Made by a program: the position numbers and the translations under genes
Shown: piece by piece, positions 1-5,752 of the stretch
Layout: every line of letters starts with the position of its first letter
Position numbering within the stretch: the stretch's first letter is position 1
Assembly (NCBI GenBank): GCA_029239545.1
Contig: JARBUQ010000327.1
Location: 1-5,768 of the forward strand
Source of the DNA: Paenibacillus sp.
GTDB taxonomy: Bacteria; Bacillota; Bacilli; Paenibacillales; NBRC-103111
DNA length: 5,768 nt
Reading direction: 5' to 3'
Notes under the pieces: generated by a model
What the model saw: the letters and a program-made list of their open reading frames with translations, nothing else
Told to the model about the DNA's origin: nothing
Databases searched by the model: none

Positions 1-117
1 GATTATCGCAGATACATGCATTCTCGTGCAAAGAGTATGAAAAATCGCACATAATGACGGATTAAATCAGAATTAGGAAAAATATATGCGAAATTTCATA
101 CAGATGCACTAGAATCA
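1..117. other. AT-rich non-coding flank, no gene recognised
   Basis: No start-to-stop coding region with a ribosome binding site is visible here on either strand. Frame 1 is open from the window edge to a TAA at 52-54 and would encode a short basic tail, so the end of an upstream gene cannot be excluded, but nothing in it is recognisable. The sequence TAGAAT at 110-115 resembles a SigA -10 box and would place a transcription start near 122, just before the first hairpin of the candidate RNA. There is no good -35 partner (ATGCGA or TGCGAA at the right distance), so this is only a weak promoter suggestion. Confidence 0.4.
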
Positions 118-121
118 TGAG

Positions 122-437
122 GCAAGTCTGAGAACGCAATGCAGACTAACGGGAGCAAGGGGGAACGATGCCCGAAAAAGCAGATCGCTTTACGGAGTCA
201 TTGCTCTGTACCTAAACAGTAGGATGCCCCTGACAATCTCGGCTTTAACCTGACAACAATGAGGGGGGAATCACCAACCTACATAAGTTGAACGAAAGGC
301 TAGCATAGCGAACGATTTCCCGCTATTAGCATGTAAGCTAAGAAACGCTGATGTCCCCATTACTTTCTTATGTTCGAACTTATCAAGGTGCAATTTTTCG
401 ACATCTGGCTATGCGGCTCCTATATCCCACCTGTCAA
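122..437 (+). ncRNA. Candidate structured non-coding RNA upstream of znuA (family not recognised)
   Basis: The region has no credible reading frame but can form many local helices. In order: 125-130 with 142-147 (6 bp), 150-153 with 171-174, 178-181 with 187-190, 191-197 with 204-210 (7 bp, one G-U pair), 211-214 with 220-223, 227-231 with 262-266, and then a large 3' domain. In that domain 283-293 pairs with 372-383 around a single bulged G376, and 294-298 continues with 363-367. This encloses a 10-bp hairpin (299-302 and 305-310 with 321-330). GATGTC at 350-355 can pair with GACATC at 400-405 as a pseudoknot. The 194-207 wobble would be C-A on the other strand, so + is favoured. I do not recognise tmRNA, RNase P, SRP, 6S, T-box or a common riboswitch consensus. 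Both ends are uncertain and no intrinsic terminator is obvious. Alternatives are an unrecognised known family, a decayed element or chance pairing. Confidence 0.45.
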
Positions 438-474
438 ACTCATACGCTTTTCTCGATAAAAACGATTTTAAGCA

Positions 475-504
475 TTGACAAGAAAACAGCACAGAACGTA
501 TAAT
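475..504 (+). promoter_or_regulatory. SigA-type promoter of the znu operon
   Basis: A perfect -35 hexamer TTGACA (475-480) and a perfect -10 hexamer TATAAT (499-504) are separated by 18 bp. The predicted transcription start is near 511, giving a 5' untranslated leader of about 64 nt before znuA. Such a strong core promoter fits a gene set that is held off by a repressor and needs full derepression under metal starvation. Confidence 0.85.
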
Positions 505-510
505 CCATTA

Positions 511-537
511 TGTAAATAGAAACACTTACGATTTACA
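511..537. promoter_or_regulatory. Putative Zur operator (zinc-responsive repressor site)
   Basis: This is an imperfect 13-1-13 inverted repeat centred on A524. The outer arms TGTAAAT and ATTTACA are perfectly complementary, and the right arm CTTACGATTTA matches 10 of 11 positions of the half-site I recall for the B. subtilis Zur box (ATTACGATTTA). The left arm matches 8 of 11. It begins at the predicted +1 of the promoter, so a bound repressor would block initiation or promoter clearance. The metal-transport operon downstream is the classical Zur target. The zur gene itself is not in this window, so assignment to Zur and not another Fur-family protein rests on the half-site match and the context. 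Confidence 0.75.
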
Positions 538-574
538 CACAATATGTAAGCTATTATGAAAGGGAGCCGTTGAA

Positions 575-1531
575 ATGAAACTAAATAAGGCCTTATCAAT
601 CCCGTTATTTCTTATTTTACTATCCGCATTAGTTATTGTATCAGGGTGTAGCCAACAGTCCAAGGTGCAGATGGTTGAGGGCAAGATCAATGCTGTGACG
701 ACATTTTATCCTCTATATGATTTTACCAAATCTATCGGCGGAGATCATGTGAATGTGATCAATCTTGTACCCGCAGGTGTTGAGCCGCATGACTGGTCAC
801 CCAAGAGCAGAGACTTGAAGAATATGACCAAAGCAGAACTGTTTATATACAATGGAGCTGGATTCGAAGGCTGGGTGCATGATTTTATGGATTCTAAGAA
901 GAAGGATTCCACGCAATTGGTAGTTGAGGCCAGCAACGGCATTAAGCTGATCGAAGCGGCAGAAGAGGAAGAAGGACATAAGGATGACCACGATCATGGG
1001 GATGAATCCGGCTACGACCCGCATGTGTGGGTAAGTCCCAAGTCGGCCAGACATATGGCGGAGACGATCAAGAACGGGTTGGTGCAAGTGGACGCCGCTC
1101 ACAAGGCGGACTATGAAGCGAACTTCAGCAAGCTGGATAAGGAGCTGGCTGCTCTGGATACCAAATTCACAGAAGCGTTATCCAAAACTGTGAAGAAGGA
1201 GATTGTTGTATCCCACCAAGCCTTCAGTTATCTGGCCCGTGACTACGGTCTGACGCAAAAAGCAATTATGGGCTTGTCTCCTGAGGCAGAGCCGACCTCC
1301 AAGGAAATCGTGGAAATCAACAAATTTGTGAAGGAAAACAATGTAAAATACATTTTCTTCGAAGAACTGGTTTCGGATAAATTAGCTAAAACACTGGCGA
1401 ACGATGCTAAAATCGAAACCTTGGTCCTGAATCCACTGGAAGGCTTAACAAGCGAGCAAGTACAAGCAGGAGAAAATTATATTACGGTCATGGAGAAAAA
1501 TTTGCAAAATTTATTGAAAGCATTACAATAA
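575..1531 (+). CDS. znuA: Zinc ABC transporter substrate-binding lipoprotein ZnuA/AdcA
   Basis: Extracytoplasmic zinc-binding component of the ZnuABC importer, anchored in the membrane as a lipoprotein. Residues 1-24 form a type II signal peptide with a lipobox ending in SGC, so Cys25 would be the lipidated residue. The cluster A-I (SBP_bac_9/ZnuA) fold is shown by TTFYPLYDF near 42, VPAGVEPHDW near 65, DPHVWVSP near 148, VSHQAF near 212 and LNPLEGLT near 285. Likely metal ligands are His72, His150 and His214. A charged His-rich loop (131-144, EEEGHKDDHDHGDE) is typical of zinc rather than manganese binders. At 318 residues it matches the single-domain B. subtilis protein and lacks the ZinT-like C-terminal domain of streptococcal AdcA. 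The start is supported by AAAGGGAG at 559-566. First gene of the operon; a manganese role is possible but less likely. Confidence 0.95.
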   Translation: MKLNKALSIPLFLILLSALVIVSGCSQQSKVQMVEGKINAVTTFYPLYDFTKSIGGDHVNVINLVPAGVEPHDWSPKSRDLKNMTKAELFIYNGAGFEGWVHDFMDSKKKDSTQLVVEASNGIKLIEAAEEEEGHKDDHDHGDESGYDPHVWVSPKSARHMAETIKNGLVQVDAAHKADYEANFSKLDKELAALDTKFTEALSKTVKKEIVVSHQAFSYLARDYGLTQKAIMGLSPEAEPTSKEIVEINKFVKENNVKYIFFEELVSDKLAKTLANDAKIETLVLNPLEGLTSEQVQAGENYITVMEKNLQNLLKALQ

Positions 1532-1574
1532 GATAAGCTAGACTAGTCATACAAGCTAGGAGTTTGAAAATCCT

Positions 1575-2390
1575 ATGAACCCTGCAACCAAGCAAGTGTT
1601 CCAAACCCTCAATGATTCTCCACACTGTCACGACAGCATTATATCGATTGAAGATGTATCTTTCAGCTTCAACAATCGCCGTGTGATTGAACATCTTAAT
1701 TTTAATGTGTACCAGCGGGACTTCGTCGGCTTGATCGGCTCCAATGGAGCGGGAAAGACGACCCTGCTGCGCATGATAGTTTCCCTGATTCAGCCGAATC
1801 AGGGAAACATTCGTTTATTCGGGCAGCCGTTATCCAAGTTCAAGGACTGGGAGAGAATTGGTTATGTCCCGCAGAAGAACTCCTTCAATCCTCTATTCCC
1901 TGCAACGGTTAGAGAAGTGGTGCTGTCAGGAGTTTATGGCAGGAAGAAGCTGTTCCGCAGAGTGAACAAGCAGGATCTTCAGAAGTGCGAGGATGCTCTG
2001 CATGCTCTTCATATCGAGGATATCGCCGATCGCCGGATCGGACAATTGTCGGGAGGCCAACAGCAGCGTGCATTTCTTGCTCGTGCGCTGATTAATAATC
2101 CGGATTTGCTTATTCTGGATGAGCCGACAGTCGGTATCGATTCCGAGACTCAGGAGAATTTCTTCCATATGATTCGCCATATGCACCAGCATCACAATAT
2201 TACGTTTCTTATGGTTTCCCATGACATTGAGATGATGTACTCCTATCTGGGTCGTGAGCCCGCGCAGACGAGCGGCAAGCTCAAGTTTTTTGTCAAGCAT
2301 TCCCATGAGCTTGAGAACTGTAAGGAGACGAACTTGGCACATTCCTTGCGGGATTTGCGTAACATTTCAGAGCCTGTGCTTGTCAATTGA
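1575..2390 (+). CDS. znuC: Zinc ABC transporter ATP-binding protein ZnuC/AdcC
   Basis: Cytoplasmic ATPase that powers zinc import with ZnuB. A complete nucleotide-binding domain is visible: Walker A GSNGAGKT (55-62), Q-loop Gln100, signature LSGGQ (158-162), Walker B LLILDEP (178-184) and the H-loop His216 in VSHD. The last 50 or so residues, from YSYLG onward, lie outside the core ABC fold and contain a KHSHELENC stretch with potential metal ligands. His and Cys also cluster at the N-terminus (HCH, 17-19) and in HMIRHMHQHH (198-207). The gap after znuA is 43 nt with no terminator. AGGAG at 1558-1562 precedes the ATG by 12 nt, somewhat long, but the next in-frame Met lies beyond Walker A, so the start must be near here. 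The znuA-C-B order is that of B. subtilis. Confidence 0.93.
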   Translation: MNPATKQVFQTLNDSPHCHDSIISIEDVSFSFNNRRVIEHLNFNVYQRDFVGLIGSNGAGKTTLLRMIVSLIQPNQGNIRLFGQPLSKFKDWERIGYVPQKNSFNPLFPATVREVVLSGVYGRKKLFRRVNKQDLQKCEDALHALHIEDIADRRIGQLSGGQQQRAFLARALINNPDLLILDEPTVGIDSETQENFFHMIRHMHQHHNITFLMVSHDIEMMYSYLGREPAQTSGKLKFFVKHSHELENCKETNLAHSLRDLRNISEPVLVN

Positions 2391-2442
2391 TGAATGAATA
2401 ATGAGATAAGCTACAGGTGCAGATGCGTGGAGGAGAGAACGG

Positions 2443-3246
2443 TTGGATATTTTTTATGAATACTTCTTTCAGAGGGCGCTTATCGGGGGAGTGCTGATCG
2501 GGTTTATGGCTCCCCTGATGGGCGTCTTTCTCGTGCTTCGCAGGCTTTCCATGATCGGGGATACACTTGCTCACGTTTCTATCGCCGGGGTGGCGCTCGG
2601 CTTTTTGCTGGGTGTGTATCCGCTTGGAATAGGTCTGTTATTCGCAGTCCTTGCTTCTTTTGCAATCGAACGGCTGCGCAAAGCGTACAAGACGTATGCA
2701 GAGCTTTCTATTGCAATTATTATGTCTGGCGGAGTTGCTATGGCAAGCTTCATGTTCACCTTGGGTAGAGGCTTTAATATGGATGTGAACAGCTACTTTT
2801 TTGGGAGCATATATACGCTCAGTTGGACGGATCTGCGGCTCATTGCTGTGGTTACTGTCATTGTCTCAACCGTGCTGTTAGTGACCTTTAAGGAGATGTT
2901 CCTTCTCGTATTCGACGAAGATGCTGCCGGCGTCAGCGGCTTGCCTGTCCGGGCACTGAATCTGCTTACAACGATGCTTACAGCGCTTGTCATAGGGGTA
3001 GCTATCAAGATTGTGGGGGCATTGCTTGTATCTGCCCTTCTTACCGTTCCGGTTGCATGCAGTCTGGTCGTCGGGCGCAGTTTTCGCCATTCTGTGTGGA
3101 CAGCTGTGCTGTACTCCGAAATTGCCGTAATTGGAGGTTTAGTCGCGGCCGGTGTGTGGAGCTGGGCGCCAGGAGCGACTGTGGTGCTTACTTTAATTGT
3201 TTTGCTCATTTTGTCCCTTGCTGCCAAACGAGGATTTAGAGTATAA
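2443..3246 (+). CDS. znuB: Zinc ABC transporter permease ZnuB/AdcB, TTG start
   Basis: Integral membrane permease of the ABC-3 family (zinc/manganese/iron chelate type) that forms the zinc channel with ZnuC. It is hydrophobic throughout, with about eight or nine likely membrane segments (roughly 12-32, 42-58, 60-75, 88-106, 132-149, 173-208 as a pair, 219-238, 245-260). Family hallmarks are GVFLVLRRLSMIGDTLAH near 27-44 followed by SIAGVALG, DEDAAGVSGLPV near 158-169, and VGALLVSALLTVPVA near 191-205. Length 267 residues is normal. The start is a TTG at 2443, chosen because GGAGGAGAG (2429-2437) sits just upstream and no in-frame ATG would preserve the first membrane segment. It follows znuC by 52 nt with no terminator. 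Confidence 0.94.
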   Translation: MDIFYEYFFQRALIGGVLIGFMAPLMGVFLVLRRLSMIGDTLAHVSIAGVALGFLLGVYPLGIGLLFAVLASFAIERLRKAYKTYAELSIAIIMSGGVAMASFMFTLGRGFNMDVNSYFFGSIYTLSWTDLRLIAVVTVIVSTVLLVTFKEMFLLVFDEDAAGVSGLPVRALNLLTTMLTALVIGVAIKIVGALLVSALLTVPVACSLVVGRSFRHSVWTAVLYSEIAVIGGLVAAGVWSWAPGATVVLTLIVLLILSLAAKRGFRV

Positions 3247-3283
3247 AAGTGTCGTCTTGGTCGATCAGATTGGAGGATTGAAG

Positions 3284-3997
3284 ATGGAACAAGTGAATAT
3301 TTGGATAGCTTTGTGGGCGGGTTTTGCTTCTTTTATATCGCCTTGCTGCTTGCCGTTATATCCTTCCTACATCTCTTACATTACAGGAATATCTGTTCAA
3401 AAGCTTCGAGAGGACCGTTCTGTCCGAGAAGTGCGGAGAGCGACGATCATTCATACGCTATTTTTTATTTTAGGGTTCTCACTCGTGTTCTACACATTAG
3501 GATTCGGTGCGGGACTGCTTGCTGACTGGTTCGATTCCTATCGGAATTTATTGCGTCAGATTGCCGCTATTTTCATTTTCGTGATGGGATTGTTCCTGCT
3601 TGGTCTGTTCCAGCCTCAATGGCTCATGTCTGAGCGTAAGTTCCAGTTCAAATACAGACCTGCCGGATATATAGGCTCTACTATTATAGGGATGGGCTTC
3701 GCCGCTGGCTGGTCGCCTTGTGTAGGACCGATCCTCTCCGCCATTCTGATGCTCTCTGCAACAGAGCCGGGCGTCTGGTTCAAGATGATCACAGCTTATA
3801 CATTGGGCTTTGCAGTTCCATTCTTTATTCTTGCTTTCTTCATAGGTTCGACCAAATGGATATTGCGGTATTCCAATCTGATTATGAAAATCGGCGGAGC
3901 GCTGATGATCGTTATCGCTTTCTTGCTATATTTTGATAAAATGATCCTGATTACCATATGGCTGCAGGAAAGAACTCCAGATTGGCTGAAGTTCTAA
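3284..3997 (+). CDS. ccdA: Cytochrome c biogenesis / thiol-disulfide carrier protein CcdA
   Basis: Membrane protein of the CcdA/DsbD transmembrane family. It passes reducing equivalents from cytoplasmic thioredoxin to extracytoplasmic thioredoxin-like proteins, such as ResA in cytochrome c maturation and StoA in spore cortex synthesis. The 237-residue protein matches the B. subtilis CcdA length (about 235). The two redox motifs are present: FISPCCLPLYPSY with Cys21/Cys22 in the first segment and GWSPCVGPIL with Cys146 in the fourth. About six membrane segments are visible. The ATG at 3284 is preferred because TGGAGG (3271-3276) lies 7 nt upstream. A longer in-frame start at 3197 would lie inside znuB and has no ribosome site. 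It begins 37 nt after znuB with no terminator between, so co-transcription with the zinc genes is likely. No ResA/StoA partner is in the window. Confidence 0.93.
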   Translation: MEQVNIWIALWAGFASFISPCCLPLYPSYISYITGISVQKLREDRSVREVRRATIIHTLFFILGFSLVFYTLGFGAGLLADWFDSYRNLLRQIAAIFIFVMGLFLLGLFQPQWLMSERKFQFKYRPAGYIGSTIIGMGFAAGWSPCVGPILSAILMLSATEPGVWFKMITAYTLGFAVPFFILAFFIGSTKWILRYSNLIMKIGGALMIVIAFLLYFDKMILITIWLQERTPDWLKF

Positions 3998-4002
3998 CCA
4001 GC

Positions 4003-4029
4003 GCTTCTCAAGTGAAGTATTCTATTTTT
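4003..4029 (+). terminator. Weak candidate terminator for the znu-ccdA operon
   Basis: GCTTC (4003-4007) can pair with GAAGT (4014-4018) as four Watson-Crick pairs plus one G-U, around a 6-nt loop, followed by the T-rich stretch 4020-4029. The stem is short and the T-run imperfect, so termination here may be inefficient. It overlaps the 3' end of the opposite-strand gene splB. No better hairpin with a T-run was seen after ccdA. Confidence 0.25.
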
Positions 4030-5075
4030 CCATCCGGAAACTGTTCGAAAATATAACCCGTAATCGTTTCGCGAAGCGCTTGTGCCTGGTCATCCGGGTA
4101 TACATATTTACCTTGACCCCAGCGGCCCCACTTGTATTTTCTCCGGGCTTCCTCCATCTCAAGCTTCGTCTTCGGATATCGCTGCTGGATGATCGTCTTG
4201 GCGGTTTTGGTGAAACGATGCTGGATCAACTCAAACGTAATATCCCTAGCCGTTTCTTCGGAGACGGCTTCTTTTAATCGCATTAGAAGCTCCTTGTAGC
4301 CTTGCTCCCAGCCGTCATACCAGATGATCGGAGCGATTATGAACCCCAGCGGATAACCGGCTCTGGCGACCTTACCTGAGGCTTCAATCCGTTCCGCGAA
4401 GCTGGATGTAGCCGGCTCGAAATTTTTAATTACATAATCCGCGTTGACGCTGAACCGAAACCGGGTATGCTTGTTGTGCTCCGCATCCAGTAATGCGTCT
4501 ACGTGATGGAATTTGGTTACGAACCTTAGTCGCCCATGCTCCTGTCTTCCCATGAATTCGATAACTTCCCGCAATGAGCCCGTGATATGCTCCAAGCCTA
4601 CGGGATCCGATGTGCAAGCCGCTTCAAAACGGGTTGTCTCCGGCACTCGCTCATCAATATACCGCTGTGCGGCTTCGAGAATATCATCGGTATTCACATA
4701 CACCCGTATATACGGCTTGGCGCCAAGCGTGGTCTGCAAATAACAATAATGACAATGACCCATACAGCCTGTTGCGATAGGAAGCGCGTACTCAGCTGAG
4801 GGCTTGGAGGTGTCGAACTTGAGCGTTTTGCGAATGCCCACGACTAGTGTGCGCTTGGCTATTTTGTATTTCTCCAGATCGGATTCCCCAGGGAACTGAG
4901 TAATCCGATTGTGGGAGGAGGTCGTACGAATAGGCAGGTTCTGCTGTAAGGCCCATTCGTGAATGCGCTGACCTTTGGGGTATTCCAGTGCGTTAGGTTC
5001 AAAATAAACAAGCTCAGGCACGAATAGGGGGGTATTTCGCCCTTTGTCGGGGGGAGTAAGCAGCGTCGTTGACAT
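4008..5075 (-). CDS. splB: Spore photoproduct lyase (radical SAM)
   Basis: Repairs the spore photoproduct (5-thyminyl-5,6-dihydrothymine), the main UV lesion of dormant spore DNA, by a radical SAM reaction during germination. The 355-residue protein has the SPL-specific cluster motif CX3CX2C as CMGHCHYC (Cys104, Cys108, Cys111). Cys154 in ACTSDP corresponds to the hydrogen-donor Cys141 of B. subtilis, and Tyr110 and Tyr112 correspond to Tyr97 and Tyr99. All these are offset by exactly 13 residues, so the protein appears full length with a short N-terminal extension. The chosen ATG is supported by AAGGAG (complement of 5083-5088) 7 nt upstream. The gene has no splA neighbour and appears monocistronic. 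It is divergent from mntR and convergent with ccdA. I could not find a convincing SigG promoter. Confidence 0.95.
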   Translation of the reverse strand: MSTTLLTPPDKGRNTPLFVPELVYFEPNALEYPKGQRIHEWALQQNLPIRTTSSHNRITQFPGESDLEKYKIAKRTLVVGIRKTLKFDTSKPSAEYALPIATGCMGHCHYCYLQTTLGAKPYIRVYVNTDDILEAAQRYIDERVPETTRFEAACTSDPVGLEHITGSLREVIEFMGRQEHGRLRFVTKFHHVDALLDAEHNKHTRFRFSVNADYVIKNFEPATSSFAERIEASGKVARAGYPLGFIIAPIIWYDGWEQGYKELLMRLKEAVSEETARDITFELIQHRFTKTAKTIIQQRYPKTKLEMEEARRKYKWGRWGQGKYVYPDDQAQALRETITGYIFEQFPDGKIEYFT

Positions 5076-5174
5076 GGAAGAGCTCCTTAAAGGCAGAGTA
5101 AGTGCAGCTATATAAGCGTAGTGTAGACAGTTGGAGGACTATTGAATCGTGGGAGTTTGTGGCTGGGAGCGTAC

Positions 5175-5203
5175 TTGCTTTAGCGGGTTAAACAGTGTAT
5201 CAT
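5175..5203 (+). promoter_or_regulatory. Possible SigA promoter of mntR
   Basis: TTGCTT (5175-5180) and TATCAT (5198-5203) are spaced by 17 bp, matching the SigA consensus at 3 of 6 and 5 of 6 positions, with a TG directly before the -10. Transcription would start near 5210, leaving a leader of about 80 nt. The -10 is embedded in a small perfect palindrome, TGTAT-C-ATACA (5196-5206). This is the best promoter-like pair in the splB-mntR intergenic region, but the -35 is poor. Confidence 0.35.
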
Positions 5204-5291
5204 ACATTAGACGATTATGCGCGGCCATTCTATTGGGGTACTTGAACTTGTAAAGTAACTTGATAACGCAAATTCTTAAGGAGGGAAATAT

Positions 5292-5717
5292 ATGGCGGCT
5301 ACACCAAGCATGGAGGATTATCTGGAGAAAATCTATAAGCTAATAGATGCTAAAGGATATGCCAGAGTATCTGACATTGCCGAAGGGCTCGAAGTACATC
5401 CCTCATCTGTAACCAAGATGATTCAAAAGCTGGATAAGGATCATTATTTGATCTATGAACGGTATCGGGGCTTGGTTCTTACCTCGAAGGGAAAGAAGAT
5501 GGGGAAGCGGTTAGTGGAGCGGCATCATCTGCTGGAGTCATTCTTGCATGTAATAGGCGTACAGGAAGAGAATATTTACAAAGACGTCGAAGGCATTGAG
5601 CACCATCTGAGCTGGGATTCTATCACCTGTATTGAGGGCTTGGTTGAATATTTCAATCGCGATCCAGAGCGGGTAACCGAACTGTTGAACATCAAAAACG
5701 AACTCGTTTCGGAATAA
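5292..5717 (+). CDS. mntR: Manganese-responsive transcriptional regulator MntR (DtxR family)
   Basis: Cytoplasmic dimeric repressor that binds Mn(II) and represses manganese uptake genes; in B. subtilis it can also activate efflux genes. The first 70 or so residues form the winged helix-turn-helix, with the recognition region around VHPSSVTKMIQKLDKD (35-50). The rest is the dimerisation and metal-binding domain. All six B. subtilis metal ligands are present with a one-residue offset: Asp9, Glu12, His78, Glu100, Glu103 and His104. Met at the position after PS (MEDY) and Asp9 are features of the manganese-selective type, not the iron-responsive DtxR/IdeR. Length 141 is close to the B. subtilis protein (142) and there is no SH3 domain. 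AAGGAGGG (5278-5285) gives a strong ribosome site 6 nt before the ATG. No manganese transporter gene is in the window. Probably monocistronic. Confidence 0.96.
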   Translation: MAATPSMEDYLEKIYKLIDAKGYARVSDIAEGLEVHPSSVTKMIQKLDKDHYLIYERYRGLVLTSKGKKMGKRLVERHHLLESFLHVIGVQEENIYKDVEGIEHHLSWDSITCIEGLVEYFNRDPERVTELLNIKNELVSE

Positions 5718-5720
5718 GGG

Positions 5721-5752
5721 AAGCATTCATCCATCGGATGGGTGCTTTTTTT
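5721..5752 (+). terminator. Intrinsic terminator after mntR
   Basis: Bases 5721-5732 pair with 5736-5747 as a 12-bp stem (two G-U pairs) around the 3-nt loop ATC, followed without gap by a run of seven T (5746-5752). It starts 4 nt after the mntR stop codon. The opposite strand lacks a comparable T-run, so it acts on the + strand only. Confidence 0.92.

Noticed and set aside
1..54. Possible 17-codon C-terminal end of an upstream gene in frame 1
   Set aside because: Too short to recognise, other frames are open for similar lengths, and there is no terminator after it.
92..107. SigE/SigK-like -10 (CATACA) upstream of the candidate RNA
   Set aside because: The last bases of the -10 do not match and no -35 lies at the right spacing.
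122..437. Assignment of the leader region to tmRNA, RNase P RNA, SRP RNA, a T-box or a common riboswitch
   Set aside because: The consensus motifs I know for these are absent: no tRNA-like end, no AGGGTGG-type T-box, no RNase P core motifs.
447..473. Intrinsic terminator for the candidate RNA (GCTT...AAGC)
   Set aside because: Only 4 bp plus 3 bp of pairing with a T-T internal loop and no T-run after the stem.
1926..2342. Minus-strand open frame of 138 codons inside znuC
   Set aside because: Lies entirely antisense to the conserved ATPase motifs and has no recognisable product or start signals.
2793..3227. Long open frame on the minus strand within znuB
   Set aside because: Shadow of the permease gene: no ribosome site, low-complexity Thr/Ala/Pro-rich product, and the + strand frame is a clear ABC-3 permease.
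3197..3283. Longer N-terminus for ccdA starting at 3197 inside znuB
   Set aside because: No ribosome binding site at that ATG, the added residues do not look like the family, and the ATG at 3284 has TGGAGG at good spacing and gives the usual length.
5111..5150. Forespore SigG promoter for splB (CAATA / TACACTA on the minus strand)
   Set aside because: The -10-like element matches only 5 of 7 and the spacing is about 14 instead of 17-18.
5268..5290. CTTAAGG core overlapping the mntR ribosome site, as an MntR autoregulatory box
   Set aside because: The symmetry stops after the central bases and the AAGGAGGG part is explained by the Shine-Dalgarno. B. subtilis mntR is not known to me to be autoregulated.
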